Below, one piece after another: positions 49,842-59,179 of a stretch of 64,000 nt of DNA (the stretch's first letter is position 1; each line of letters starts with the position of its first letter). Under the pieces are notes generated by a model. That model was not told the DNA's origin. It did not search any database and saw only the letters and a list, made by a program, of their open reading frames with translations. The translations under genes were made by a program, and so were the position numbers. The stretch lies in assembly GCF_004151105.1 (NCBI RefSeq), contig NZ_PHRF01000053.1, forward strand, positions 83,632-147,631, in the 5' to 3' direction. Origin of the DNA: Streptomyces sp. L-9-10. Lineage in GTDB: Bacteria > Actinomycetota > Actinomycetes > Streptomycetales > Streptomycetaceae.

Positions 49842-50918
49842 TTGCGACCCATCACACGTACCAGAGGCGTTCTGTTCGCCCTCGCGCTGGCGGCCACGGC
49901 CGGCACCGCCTGGCCTGCCACGAGCACGGCGGCCGAGCCCGTGACCGGGCGCGCGACCGAACCGACGGCCGGGCCGGCGACCGGGCCGGCCGGGGCGTAC
50001 GGCGAACCGTGTGTCAGGGAACAGCTCGCCGTGCCCGCCGGGACCCACCGCGCCGAGGTGTACGACGCCGACCCCACCGGCCGGTTCCAGGTCGGTTTCA
50101 CGATGGACCAGGACTTCGCGTATCACCTGATCCGGTGGACCGACGGCGTACCCGAGGACCTGGGCACCGCCCGCACCGGCGCCACGGGCATCAACGCCCA
50201 CGGCGACATCGTGGGGTCCGAGTTCGACTCGGAGACCTACCGGTCCGCCGGGTGGCTCTACCGGAACGGCGCGTTCACCGAACTCCCCGGTATCGAGCCG
50301 GGCTTCGACACCCTCCCGACGGCCGTGAACGAGGACGGCACGGTCTCCGGAGCCTCCGGCGCTCCCGGGCAGCGGCCCGTGCCGGTGGTCTGGTCGGCGG
50401 ACGGCGCAGTGCGTCCGCTGGATCTGCCTCCGGGGGACTCCGGCGGGCGGGGCACTGACATCGACGCCGACGGCACCGTCGTCGGCTGGACCGTCGCAGG
50501 CCCCGACTCCTCCACGCACGCGGCCCGCTGGAGCCCCGACGGCACGGTGGAGCGCCTCCCCGAGCACCTGCCGGGACCGGAGACCGGGTCGACGGCCGAG
50601 GCCGTGGCGGGCGGCACGGTACTCGGGTACGAGGTGTACGCCACGGGCCCGACCACGATCCTGAGCTGGCCGAAGGGGGCCACCGGCCCGGACGTGCTCG
50701 GTGCGGGCGAGCCGCAGGCGGTCAACCGGCACGGCTCGGTGGTCGTGCGCACCACGCCGGACACCAAGCTGTGGCTGATCCGGAACGGGGTCACGCGGTC
50801 GCTGCCCACGGACTCCACGCCCTTTCCCACCGGCGAGGTGGCGGCGCTGACCGACGACGGCATCGCCTACGGCCGCTGGAACAGCACCCCGGTGCGCTGG
50901 GACTGCCGGCTGCCGTAG
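49842..50918 (+). CDS. Secreted HAF-repeat protein
   Basis: A 358-aa protein. The TTG start was chosen with GGGGGGA upstream, and the next 30 residues form a signal peptide (RTRGVLFALALAATAGTAWPATSTAAE, cleavage after TAA). The mature part has several HAF repeats: LGTARTGATGINAHGDIVGSE, LPTAVNEDGTVSGASG, GTDIDADGTVVGWTV. HAF repeats form a beta-propeller-like domain of unknown role. Confidence 0.8.
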   Translation: MRPITRTRGVLFALALAATAGTAWPATSTAAEPVTGRATEPTAGPATGPAGAYGEPCVREQLAVPAGTHRAEVYDADPTGRFQVGFTMDQDFAYHLIRWTDGVPEDLGTARTGATGINAHGDIVGSEFDSETYRSAGWLYRNGAFTELPGIEPGFDTLPTAVNEDGTVSGASGAPGQRPVPVVWSADGAVRPLDLPPGDSGGRGTDIDADGTVVGWTVAGPDSSTHAARWSPDGTVERLPEHLPGPETGSTAEAVAGGTVLGYEVYATGPTTILSWPKGATGPDVLGAGEPQAVNRHGSVVVRTTPDTKLWLIRNGVTRSLPTDSTPFPTGEVAALTDDGIAYGRWNSTPVRWDCRLP

Positions 50919-50954
50919 GGCGTGTCCGTAAAGTCCCGCCCGCCCGGTTCCGCT

Positions 50955-51929
50955 TCACGGGTTGTCGGGCGTCGAAGCGCCGACAGGGGTGGCGGCGCCG
51001 GGGAGCCAGCTCCCGGGGAGACGTTCCAGCCACCCCTCCCGTGCGGCGAGCGCGTCGGCGGCGGCGCGCAGCGCGTCGACTCCCGGATGCTTCAGCCCCT
51101 TGCGCCACACCAGCGACAGGGGCGACAGAGGCACGGGGCCGACGAGCGGGCGCAGCACCGCCCCCGGCATCTCCGGGAAGTCCATCACGGCGAGTACGGG
51201 CGTCCGGTGCTTCGCCATCACCCGCCGGAACTCCTCGGCCCCGACCGCCATCGGCGCGGGCGGGGCGAGTGCGACGGAGCGCCCGGCGAAGAGCCGCCGC
51301 GCCAGCTCCGTCCACTCCAGGGTCCCGGGATTGCCCGCCCCCGCGTACACGCTCTCGCCCGCGAGCGCGTCGAGCGGCACCTCCGCGCTGTCGGCCAGCG
51401 GGTGGTCGTACGGCAGCAGCACGGCGAGCCGCTCGTACCGTATGAGCTGATGGGCGAGGCCGGAGCGGAGGGCGGGCGCGAGCCCGTCGACGTATCCGAA
51501 GGACGCGTCGAGCCGGCCGGCCAGGATCTCGGTGGCGGCACGCGTCAGGCCGCTCTCGAAGCGGGCCATCAGCTCATGATGCGGGGCGAGTTCGCGCGCC
51601 CGCGCCAGCACGCGCCCCGAGACCATGCCCTCGGTGTTGAGATCCACGAGCAGCGGCCGTTCCCCGGCGGCGCGGGCGGCCAGCAGCGCCTCCTGGGCCG
51701 CCAGCACGCCCCGGGCGTACGGCAGCAGCCGTTCGCCCTCGGCGGTCAGCGTCACCTGCCGCGTGGTCCGTACGAACAGCTCGGCGTCCAACTCCCGCTC
51801 CAGCCGCCTGATGTCGCGGCTCAGCGCCTGCTGGGCGACGTACAGCCGGGCGGCGGCCCGGGTGAAGTGCAGGTCCTCGGCGGCGGCGACAAAGCCGCGG
51901 AGCAGCCGGGGGTCGATGTCTCGGGCCAT
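50955..51929 (-). CDS. LysR family transcriptional regulator
   Basis: A 324-aa regulator: LLRGFVAAAEDLHFTRAAARLYVAQQALSRDIRRLERELDA is the LysR helix-turn-helix, here spanning residues 9-49; the effector domain follows. It is divergent from the MFS gene with 96 bases between starts, so it probably controls it. ATG 51927-51929; no strong ribosome site. Confidence 0.93.
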   Translation of the reverse strand: MARDIDPRLLRGFVAAAEDLHFTRAAARLYVAQQALSRDIRRLERELDAELFVRTTRQVTLTAEGERLLPYARGVLAAQEALLAARAAGERPLLVDLNTEGMVSGRVLARARELAPHHELMARFESGLTRAATEILAGRLDASFGYVDGLAPALRSGLAHQLIRYERLAVLLPYDHPLADSAEVPLDALAGESVYAGAGNPGTLEWTELARRLFAGRSVALAPPAPMAVGAEEFRRVMAKHRTPVLAVMDFPEMPGAVLRPLVGPVPLSPLSLVWRKGLKHPGVDALRAAADALAAREGWLERLPGSWLPGAATPVGASTPDNP

Positions 51930-52025
51930 GCCGCATTGAACAACACACCACTGACAACACGCATGCGTGAATGCCCCCGGAGCAGGTGTTGGACCGGACG
52001 CGGGGCGTACGGCGAGGGTGAGGGC

Positions 52026-53453
52026 ATGCCGTACTCCCCCGCACCCGACACTCCCCTGCTGGCCGTCACGGGCGACAGCCTGGTCCTGGCACGGCGGTAC
52101 GACGCCCGCTTCGACCCCACTTCCGAACCCGCTTCCGAACCCGGTCCGCCGAGCGCACCGGAGCCACCGGAGCCGTCGAAAACGCAGAAAGCGGCGCGCC
52201 CGCCACGGACAGCGCGCCGCCGGGGCAACCCGTACGCGCGGCTCTTCGCGATCCCCGGTGCCCGCGCCTTCACCGCCGGGAATCTGCTCGCCCGGCTGCC
52301 GATGGGCATGTTCAGCGTCAGCGCCGTGATCATGATCGCCGGATCGCGCGGCTCGTACGCGCTGGCCGGAGCCGTCACCGCCACGGGCCTCGCGGCCACC
52401 GCGCTGGTGGCGCCCCGGACCGCCCGGCTCGTCGACCGCTACGGACAGGCCCGTATCGCCGTCCCCGCCGCCGCGATCGCCGCGCTGGCCTCGCTCGCCC
52501 TGGTCCTGTGCGTACGGTACGAGGCGCCGGACTGGACGCTCTTCGCCGCCTACGCCGCGACCGCCACCACCCCCAACACCGGCGGGATGTCCCGGGCCCG
52601 CTGGGCCCATCTGTACCGGGGAGCGAACCCGGAGAACGCCGCGGCCCTGCATACCGCCAACTCCTTCGAGCAGGCGGCCGACGAACTCTGCTTCATGCTG
52701 GGCCCGGTGCTCGCCGCCTTCCTGTGCACCGCGGTCTTCCCGGAGGCGGGCACCCTGACCGGCGCGGTCCTGCTGCTGACCGGTGTGCTGGTCTTCGCGG
52801 CGCAGCGTTCCACCGAGCCGCCCGCCACCGGCCGTACGGGCGCGGCGCGCGCCCCGCTCCACTCGCCCGCGCTGGCCGCCCTGCTCGCCGTCTTCCTCGC
52901 CACGGGCGCCGTGTTCGGCGCGACGGAGGTCGTCACGCTCGCCTTCGCGGACGACCGCGGTCACCAGGCGTGGGCGGGCGGAGTTCTCGCGCTCCAGGCC
53001 GCCGGTTCGTGTGCCGCTGGGCTGCTCCTCGGCACGCTGCGCCCCGCCCGCCGGGTCGGGCGGCGGCTGGTGCTGTGCGTCGCCGCGATGTCGGCGCTGC
53101 TGTCCCTGCCCCTGCTCGCGGCCACCACGGGGGCGCCCGGGTCCGCGGGGACGCTCCCGCTGCTCGCCTGCGCGCTGCTGATCGCGGGCGCGGCGACGGC
53201 CCCGACGATGGTGACGGGCATGACGCTCGTCCAGCGGCTCACCCCGGCGGCCCGGCTCAACGAGGGGATGACGCTGGCCGTCACGGCGCTGCTGGCCGGC
53301 ATAGCCGCCGGCGCGGCGGCCGGCGGCTGGACCGTGGAACACACCGACCCGGCCCGCGGCTACGCCCTCCCGCTCTGCGCCGCGCTCCTCGCGCTGCTCT
53401 TCGCGGCGGCCGGGACGCGCCGCTTCGGGCACGACGAAGGCCCCGCTGCCTGA
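52026..53453 (+). CDS. MFS transporter
   Basis: A 475-aa major facilitator. A 70-residue Pro/Ser/Glu-rich cytoplasmic leader precedes about 12 hydrophobic segments; the motif A region reads TARLVDRYGQARI. The leader contains SEPASEPGPPSAPEPPEPSKT, an unusual acidic repeat. It is paired with the LysR gene. The TGA sits in the loop of the downstream hairpin. Confidence 0.88.
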   Translation: MPYSPAPDTPLLAVTGDSLVLARRYDARFDPTSEPASEPGPPSAPEPPEPSKTQKAARPPRTARRRGNPYARLFAIPGARAFTAGNLLARLPMGMFSVSAVIMIAGSRGSYALAGAVTATGLAATALVAPRTARLVDRYGQARIAVPAAAIAALASLALVLCVRYEAPDWTLFAAYAATATTPNTGGMSRARWAHLYRGANPENAAALHTANSFEQAADELCFMLGPVLAAFLCTAVFPEAGTLTGAVLLLTGVLVFAAQRSTEPPATGRTGAARAPLHSPALAALLAVFLATGAVFGATEVVTLAFADDRGHQAWAGGVLALQAAGSCAAGLLLGTLRPARRVGRRLVLCVAAMSALLSLPLLAATTGAPGSAGTLPLLACALLIAGAATAPTMVTGMTLVQRLTPAARLNEGMTLAVTALLAGIAAGAAAGGWTVEHTDPARGYALPLCAALLALLFAAAGTRRFGHDEGPAA

Positions 53454-53468
53454 GCAGCGGGGCCTTCG
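53435..53468 (+). terminator. Hairpin terminator overlapping the MFS stop codon
   Basis: Perfect 15-bp arms (53435-53449, 53454-53468, CGAAGGCCCCGCTGC) whose 4-base loop includes the first bases of the stop codon. It also separates the MFS gene from the convergent tmRNA. Confidence 0.8.
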
Positions 53469-53500
53469 CCTGCGGTATTCAATTGAAAACATGGGAATTG

Positions 53501-53884
53501 TGGAGATGGCGGGAATCGAACCCGCGTCCAACGGTGCGGAACCAGGGCTTCTCCGAGCGCAGTCCGTTTCGCTTTTCTCGGCCCCGGAGATCACACGGAC
53601 AAGTCTCCGACGGGCTCAGTCACTGTTTGGTTTCCCTCTGCTCCCCGTGACCGGGCTCAGAGGTTTAGTCCCCTAGCTGATGCCAGGATCCGGGTCGGGA
53701 ACAGCCCCGGGCTGACACTCCGCAGAGTCTTCGCTAGCTGCTAATTAGGCAGCGAGGGCGAAGGCGGAGGAATCGCGCTTAGAAGTGGCGATTATTGTTT
53801 GCGACATATGGTTTACGAGATCATTGCCGCTTCCTCGGCTCGCTTCACCTGCTTCGACATCCGCTGTCGAAACCGATCATCCCC
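53501..53884 (-). ncRNA. ssrA: Transfer-messenger RNA (tmRNA)
   Basis: 384 nt on the minus strand. The 5' end GGGGATGATCGGTTTCGAC is the canonical tmRNA start, and the 3' end has the tRNA-like T arm GCGGGTTCGATTCCCGC with acceptor CATCTCC; the CCA is not fully encoded. The tag frame (53748-53789, minus) reads ATSKRDSSAFALAA followed by TAA at 53745-53747. It acts with SmpB to free stalled ribosomes, and smpB is 150 bases upstream on the same strand. A -10-like TACGAT (53946-53951) may be its promoter. Confidence 0.97.
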
Positions 53885-54033
53885 ATGTTGTTTTTTCAAA
53901 CGTGCTCATTTTTCGAGCGTGCACCCGCTGTGAGGTGCGGGACCCATCGTACGTGACCAACGCACGACGGTGCCAGCCCATTCCACCGCGCCCCGGCCGA
54001 AGCGGCGCCGACCGGGAACGCCGACGGGTCCGG

Positions 54034-54513
54034 TCAGGCCCGCTGGCGCCGCTTCGCCGCCGAGATCGCCCGGTCGGTCTCGCGCCGGTCCTGCTTCTCG
54101 CGCAGCGTCTGCCGCTTGTCGTACTCCTTCTTGCCCTTCGCCAGCGCGATCTCGACCTTCGCCCGGCCGTCCTTGAAGTACAGCGCGAGGGGCACGATCG
54201 TGTGACCCGTCTCCTGCGACTTGGACTCCAGCTTGTCGATCTCGACCCGGTGCATCAGCAGCTTCCGCTTGCGCCGGGCGGAGTGGTTGGTCCAGGTCCC
54301 CTGCGTGTACTCCGGCACATGGACGTTGTGCAGCCACGCCTCGTGTCCGTCGATCTGGACAAATCCGTCCACCAGGGAGGCCCGCCCCTGGCGCAGGGAC
54401 TTCACCTCGGTACCCGTCAGCACGAGACCGCACTCATACGTGTCGATAATGAGGTAGTCGTGCCGCGCCTTCTTGTTCTGCGCGATCAGTTTGCGCCCAG
54501 TTTCCTTAGCCAT
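54034..54513 (-). CDS. smpB: SsrA-binding protein SmpB
   Basis: A 159-aa protein binding tmRNA and entering the decoding centre. The family core is present: IAQNKKARHDYLI, GLVLTGTEVKSLRQG, NVHVPEYTQG, RKRKLLMHR, KVEIALAKGKKEYDKR and a basic C-terminal tail. It lies 150 bases from ssrA and 34 bases downstream of the S41 protease. Confidence 0.97.
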   Translation of the reverse strand: MAKETGRKLIAQNKKARHDYLIIDTYECGLVLTGTEVKSLRQGRASLVDGFVQIDGHEAWLHNVHVPEYTQGTWTNHSARRKRKLLMHRVEIDKLESKSQETGHTIVPLALYFKDGRAKVEIALAKGKKEYDKRQTLREKQDRRETDRAISAAKRRQRA

Positions 54514-54547
54514 AGTCCCGCCATTTTCTCACCCCGGCGCAACTTCT

Positions 54548-55735
54548 TTACTCCGCGCCGCCGAGCCCGCTCAGTACCGACCTCGCCCGCTCCTGGGCGC
54601 CGTCGCTCACCTGGAGATCGGGGGTGACCCCGCGGCCGTCGACCCCATGGCCGGCCGGGGTGCGGTACGTGCCGACGGTCAGCTCGGCGACGGAGCCGTC
54701 GGGAAGCGTGCTCGGCATCTGGACCGAGCCCTTGCCGAAGGTGCGCGAGCCGACGGTGACGGACCGGCCGCGGTCCTGGAGGGCACCGGTGAGCAGTTCG
54801 GCCGCGCTCATCGTGCCGCCGTCGACCAGCACCACCACCGGGCGGCTGGTGTCGCCGCCGGGATCCGCGTACAGCGCGCGCTCCTCGCCCCGTATGTCGT
54901 ACGTGGCGACCAGACCGCCGTCGAGGAAGGCGGAGGCGGCGGTGACGGCCTCGGCGACCAGTCCGCCCGCGTTGCCCCGCAGGTCGAGCAGGACGCCGGC
55001 GCCCTTCGGCGCGGCACTGACCGCGTCCCGTACCCGCTGGCCGGTCCCCTTGGTGAACGCGTCCACCGTGATCCGCAGCGCGCCGCCCTCGATCGTGTCG
55101 ACCGTGACGGATTCGGTGGTGAGCCGGGCGCGGCGCAGGCTCTCCGTCCAGCGGTGGCCGTCCCGCTCCAGTCCGAGCGCGACGGTGGTGCCGACGACGG
55201 ACACGCCGTCGCCCTTCCCCCCGCCGCGCAGCAGCGCCATGATCTCCGTGACGGGCCGCTTCCTGATGCCGCGGCCGTCGATGTCCCTGATGATGTCGCC
55301 CGGCCCGATACCGGCCCGCTGCGCGGGACCGCCGGGGTGGACCCGGGTGACCTCGACCAGACCGTCGGCGGTACGTCTCGCCCACAGCCCGACACCGGTG
55401 TACGAGCCGTCCAGGGCCTGCTGGAACTCCTCGTACTCGCTCTTGTCGTACACCGAGCCCCAGCGGTCGCCGCTGCGGCTGACGACCTCCTCGGCCGCTT
55501 CCGTACCGGACTTGCCGTTGGCCATGGCCTCGGCGGCGGCCCTGGCGACCTCGTCGCGGTCGGCCGTCGACGCCACGGGCCGGGTGTGCACGCGGGGCGC
55601 GTCCTCCTCGCCGTACGGCAGGAGGCCCGTCGCCGCGGCGGTGCCGAGCACCCCCGCGAAGAGCAATGTCAGGGCGGCCCCGCGGCGTACACCGCGGGAC
55701 GTTCGGTGCAACTGGTGCAACTCGGAACCCGACAT
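54548..55735 (-). CDS. S41 carboxy-terminal processing peptidase
   Basis: A 395-aa exported protease: an N-terminal hydrophobic anchor (residues 19-36), a PDZ domain (HPGGPAQRAGIGPGDIIRDIDG), then the Ser/Lys dyad S310 (DGGTMSAAELL) and K335 (TFGKGSVQ). It cleaves proteins with exposed C-termini. ATG 55735. It is downstream of ftsX on the same strand, so possibly co-transcribed. Confidence 0.93.
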   Translation of the reverse strand: MSGSELHQLHRTSRGVRRGAALTLLFAGVLGTAAATGLLPYGEEDAPRVHTRPVASTADRDEVARAAAEAMANGKSGTEAAEEVVSRSGDRWGSVYDKSEYEEFQQALDGSYTGVGLWARRTADGLVEVTRVHPGGPAQRAGIGPGDIIRDIDGRGIRKRPVTEIMALLRGGGKGDGVSVVGTTVALGLERDGHRWTESLRRARLTTESVTVDTIEGGALRITVDAFTKGTGQRVRDAVSAAPKGAGVLLDLRGNAGGLVAEAVTAASAFLDGGLVATYDIRGEERALYADPGGDTSRPVVVLVDGGTMSAAELLTGALQDRGRSVTVGSRTFGKGSVQMPSTLPDGSVAELTVGTYRTPAGHGVDGRGVTPDLQVSDGAQERARSVLSGLGGAE

Positions 55736-55802
55736 GAGGTTGAGTCTAGGACAACACCGAACGGCAGAACGGTGCTTGTCGCCTCCGCGCCAGGGGCGCT
55801 TG

Positions 55803-56720
55803 TCACACCCGGAGGTACTTGCGCAGCGCGACGAAAGCGGCCACGGCGGGCATCAGCAGACCGATCGCGAGCACCAGCGGAAGCTTGGCCAGCACCGCGT
55901 CCCAGCCGATGAAGTTGACGAGTTCCATCTTCTGGGCGAGCGCGAGACCGTTGTCGATCAGGAAGTAGCGGCCCGCCAGCAGCATGGCGCAGGCGACCAC
56001 ACCACCGATCAGTCCCGCGAACGCGGCCTCCATGATGAACGGCATCTGGATATAGAAACTGGAGGCGCCGACGAGCCGCATGATCCCGGTCTCCCGGCGT
56101 CGGCTGAACGCCGATACGCGAACGGTGTTCACGATCAGCATCAGCGCGATGACCAGCATCAGCGCCATCACACAGAGCGCCGCGATATTCATGCCGTTCA
56201 TCAGGTCGAAGAGGTTCTGGAGGATGTTCCGCTGGTCCTGGACGGACTCGACCCCGTCCCGGCCCGCGAAGGCCGTCGCCACCACCTTGTACTTCTCGGG
56301 GTCCTCCAGCTTCACGCGGAAGGACTCCGGCATCTGGTCCGGGGTGATCGTGGCGGCGAGCGGGGTGTCGCCGTAGCGCTCCTTGTAGTGCTTGTACGCC
56401 TCGTCCGCCGTCTCGTGGTGGACCGTCTCGACGAGGTCCATCTTCTTCAGATCGGCCTCGATCTGCTGCCTCTGCTGGCTGGTGACCGAGCCCTTGGCGC
56501 ACTGGGGCGCGGTCGCCGCGTCGTTCTTGTTGCAGAGGAAGATGGAGACATTGACCTTGTCGTACCAGTAGTCCTTCATCACGCTGACCTGCTCGCGCAT
56601 GAGCAGCGCGCCGCCGAACAGGGCGAGCGAGAGGGCTACGGAGACGATGACCGCGAAGGTCATCGTGAGATTTCGGCGAAGACCGACGCCGATCTCCGAC
56701 AGGACGAACTGGGCGCGCAT
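55803..56720 (-). CDS. ftsX: Cell division protein FtsX
   Basis: A 305-aa permease-like protein with one N-terminal and three C-terminal membrane segments and a large extracellular loop between them (residues about 45-180). The loop includes two Cys (FLCNKND and PQCAKG), which could form a disulfide. It forms a complex with FtsE controlling peptidoglycan hydrolases at the septum. It follows ftsE by 53 bases. Confidence 0.95.
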   Translation of the reverse strand: MRAQFVLSEIGVGLRRNLTMTFAVIVSVALSLALFGGALLMREQVSVMKDYWYDKVNVSIFLCNKNDAATAPQCAKGSVTSQQRQQIEADLKKMDLVETVHHETADEAYKHYKERYGDTPLAATITPDQMPESFRVKLEDPEKYKVVATAFAGRDGVESVQDQRNILQNLFDLMNGMNIAALCVMALMLVIALMLIVNTVRVSAFSRRRETGIMRLVGASSFYIQMPFIMEAAFAGLIGGVVACAMLLAGRYFLIDNGLALAQKMELVNFIGWDAVLAKLPLVLAIGLLMPAVAAFVALRKYLRV

Positions 56721-56773
56721 GGCGTCCTTTCAGCTTTCGGTACTCAGTGCTCGGTACTCGGTGTGCTCAACGC

Positions 56774-57463
56774 TCAGTGCTGGTAGCCGTAGACGCCGCG
56801 TGCCTGGTCGCGCACGAGACGGCCCTTCTCCAGCTCGATCACACGCTTGCGCATCTGGTCGACGATGTTCTGGTCGTGGGTCGCCATCACGACGGTGGTA
56901 CCGGTGCGGTTGATGCGGTCCAGCAACTTCATGATGCCGACCGAAGTCTGCGGGTCGAGGTTGCCGGTCGGTTCGTCCGCGATGAGCAGCATGGGACGGT
57001 TGACGAAGGCCCGCGCGATCGCGACGCGCTGCTGCTCACCACCGGAGAGCTCACCGGGCATCCGGTCCTCCTTGCCGCCGAGGCCGACGAGATCGAGGAC
57101 CTGCGGTACGGACTTGCGGGTCTCGCCGCGGGACTTGCCGATGACCTCCTGCGCGAACGCGACGTTCTGCGCCACGGTCTTGTTCGGCAGCAGCCGGAAG
57201 TCCTGGAAGACGGTGCCCAGCTGGCGGCGCATCTGCGGCACCTTCCAGTTGGACAGGCGCGCGAGGTCCTTGCCGAGGACATGCACCATGCCGTGGCTGG
57301 CGCGCTCCTCGCGCAGAAGCAGTCTCAGGAAGGTCGACTTTCCGGAACCGGACGAGCCGACGAGGAAGACGAACTCGCCCTTCTCGATCTCAAGGGAGAC
57401 ATCACGCAGAGCGGGGCTGTTCTGTTTCGGGTAGGTCTTGGAGACGTTGTCGAATCGGATCAC
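56774..57463 (-). CDS. ftsE: Cell division ATP-binding protein FtsE
   Basis: A 229-aa ABC ATPase: Walker A GSSGSGKST, signature LSGGEQQRVAIARA, Walker B MLLIADEPTGNLD, switch His in VVMATHDQ. Start ATG 57461-57463. It is the partner of FtsX, and the pair is followed by the S41 protease and smpB on the same strand. Confidence 0.97.
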   Translation of the reverse strand: MIRFDNVSKTYPKQNSPALRDVSLEIEKGEFVFLVGSSGSGKSTFLRLLLREERASHGMVHVLGKDLARLSNWKVPQMRRQLGTVFQDFRLLPNKTVAQNVAFAQEVIGKSRGETRKSVPQVLDLVGLGGKEDRMPGELSGGEQQRVAIARAFVNRPMLLIADEPTGNLDPQTSVGIMKLLDRINRTGTTVVMATHDQNIVDQMRKRVIELEKGRLVRDQARGVYGYQH

Positions 57464-57746
57464 GGGTGCACCACGGTCGGCCGGGAGTAGGTGAGCGAGA
57501 CCTTACGCGAACCGCACTGCCGCGCGCAGTCCGCGTCCGTTGTTGGAACAGTGCCCGGGGACGGGCTTGGGCCGATTTATCACGGATGGCACCGGGCCGC
57601 CAGCGGTGAGGTCCACCAGGAATCCGGCCGACCGCGCCGAAACGGCCGGGAACTGGCAGAGTGGAGGGGGGAACGGTCGTGTTTCCCGGAGCGTTGAGCG
57701 GAGAGACACTGGCTGCGGCTCCGCCGCGCGGTGAGGAGGAATGCGC

Positions 57747-57941
57747 ATGACCTACGACAGACTGGTGTGCGCCAACTGCGCGGGACCCGTCAGCGAGGGC
57801 CGCTGCCGCGTGTGCCGCGCCAACAGGGAGCGTCTTCAGCAGCAGGGTCCCCTGGGCGGCCTGAGCCCGGTGGCGCTGCTCACACTGCTGGTGGTGCTCG
57901 TCGCGGCGGTGGCGCTGATGGCCGCGTATCAGCCCGCGTGA
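57747..57941 (+). CDS. Small zinc-ribbon membrane protein
   Basis: A 64-aa protein: CANCAGPVSEGRCRVCRANRE gives a CxxC...CxxC zinc ribbon, then a linker and one membrane segment (PVALLTLLVVLVAAVALMAAY). The ATG at 57747 has GAGGAGG seven bases upstream; an ATG at 57741 is inside that ribosome site. It is divergent from ftsE. Function unknown. Confidence 0.85.
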   Translation: MTYDRLVCANCAGPVSEGRCRVCRANRERLQQQGPLGGLSPVALLTLLVVLVAAVALMAAYQPA

Positions 57942-57987
57942 CCTCCGCCCCGTAGGACGAACGACCCCGGACCCGCAGAACGCACGC

Positions 57988-58028
57988 ATGAGGGGCCCGG
58001 ACGCCTGACAGGTGTCCGGGCCCCTCAT
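57988..58028. terminator. Bidirectional terminator
   Basis: 18-bp arms (57988-58005, 58011-58028) with one G-T pair, loop TGACA, and a T-rich tail (CATTTTC). It separates the zinc-ribbon gene from the convergent LAETG gene. Confidence 0.85.
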
Positions 58029-58064
58029 TTTCACGTGCCTGCGGTGTGGTGCGTACTACACCGT

Positions 58065-58910
58065 TCAGACGGCCGTACGGCCGCCGCCGACCAGACGCGG
58101 CAGCATCCGGAAGCCGATACCGCCGGCGATCATGGTCGCGGCACCGATCAGCAGGAACGTGGTCTCGGCGGCGCCGGTCTCCGCCAGCTCCTCCTTGGCC
58201 GCACCCTGCTCGACCGGCTGCGAGCCGACACTGTCGGTGTCGGTGTTGTCGCCACCCGTGGTCGCGCCACCGGTGGAGCCGCCGTCGGTGCCACCGCCGG
58301 TGGTGGTGGTGCCACCGTCCGTGGTGCCACCGTCGGTCGTCCCGCCATCGGTGGTCCCGCCATCGGTCGTGCCACCGTCCGTGGTCCCACCATCGGTGGT
58401 CCCGCCGTCCGTCGTACCACCGTCGGTCGTGCCACCGTCGGTGGTCCCGCCGTCCGTGGTGCCGCCATCGGTCGTGCCGCCGTCCGTGGTCCCACCATCG
58501 GTGGTCCCGCCGTCCGTCGTACCACCGTCGGTCGTCCCACCGTCGGTGGTCCCGCCATCGGTCGTCCCGCCGTCCGTGGCCCCACCATCGGTGGTCCCGC
58601 CGTCCGTCGTACCACCATCGGTCGTCCCACCATCGGTGGTGCCACCGTCGGTGGTGCCACCGTCAGTCGTCCCACCGTCCGTGGTGCCGCCCACAGTCGT
58701 GCCGACCGTCGCGCCGCCGTCGGTGGTGCCACCGTCCGTGGTGCCACCCGTGGTGTCCTCGTTACCGATACCCAGACCGACATCGGCGATCGGAGTGGAC
58801 ACGCCGATACCAACGGCCTGAGCGGCGCCCGCGATGGTCAGCGAGGCGCCCGCGGCGATCACCGCGCCGGCCGCCACACGTGCCACGCGGATCCGCGTCT
58901 TCTTGGTCAT
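58065..58910 (-). CDS. Surface protein with TTDGG repeats and LAETG sortase signal
   Basis: A 281-aa exported protein. The signal peptide ends AGAAQA (about residue 32). The middle is more than twenty tandem TTDGG pentapeptides with a few variants (ATDGG, ATVG, TTVGG). The C-terminus has LAETG, a hydrophobic segment and a positive tail, the class E sortase signal LAxTG of Streptomyces. It should be attached to the cell wall. ATG 58908-58910 has GGGGGTAG upstream. Repeat regions of this kind usually act as a flexible stalk. Confidence 0.9.
   Translation of the reverse strand: MTKKTRIRVARVAAGAVIAAGASLTIAGAAQAVGIGVSTPIADVGLGIGNEDTTGGTTDGGTTDGGATVGTTVGGTTDGGTTDGGTTDGGTTDGGTTDGGTTDGGTTDGGATDGGTTDGGTTDGGTTDGGTTDGGTTDGGTTDGGTTDGGTTDGGTTDGGTTDGGTTDGGTTDGGTTDGGTTDGGTTDGGTTDGGTTDGGTTTTGGGTDGGSTGGATTGGDNTDTDSVGSQPVEQGAAKEELAETGAAETTFLLIGAATMIAGGIGFRMLPRLVGGGRTAV
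58306..58690. repeat. 15-bp minisatellite coding TTDGG
   Basis: About 26 head-to-tail 15-bp units (GTCCGTGGTGCCACC type, with synonymous changes) inside the LAETG protein gene. Third-base variation shows selection for the amino acids. Confidence 0.9.
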
Positions 58911-59127
58911 CTGGCTGCTACCCCCAGTAGCTCATTCGTCAGTGGTGCAGCGTCCGGGGCAGCGGCCGCTGGGGGTTCGCGTACTCCGCCCCCGGTCTCA
59001 CGCGCCCCGAATTACGCATGCCACGCGCCAGCGTCGCCGGTTTTCATATACGCGTCAAGGTCGTTGCGCGTGCGATGACCGATATCGCGTCAGTTGTCCG
59101 GCATGCGGGGATGCAACTGTGACGTAA

Positions 59128-59162
59128 AAGGGAACTGCCGCCCTACGAACGGCAGTTCCCTT
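59128..59162 (-). terminator. Terminator of prfB
   Basis: 13-bp arms AAGGGAACTGCCG / CGGCAGTTCCCTT with a 9-base loop and T-rich tail on the minus strand, 18 bases beyond the prfB stop. Confidence 0.85.
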
Positions 59163-59179
59163 GTCGACAAAGCGCGAAT

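Noticed and set aside
58306..58690. Regular repeats that might look like a CRISPR array
   Set aside because: Period is 15 bp with no spacers, and it is in frame in a coding gene encoding TTDGG.
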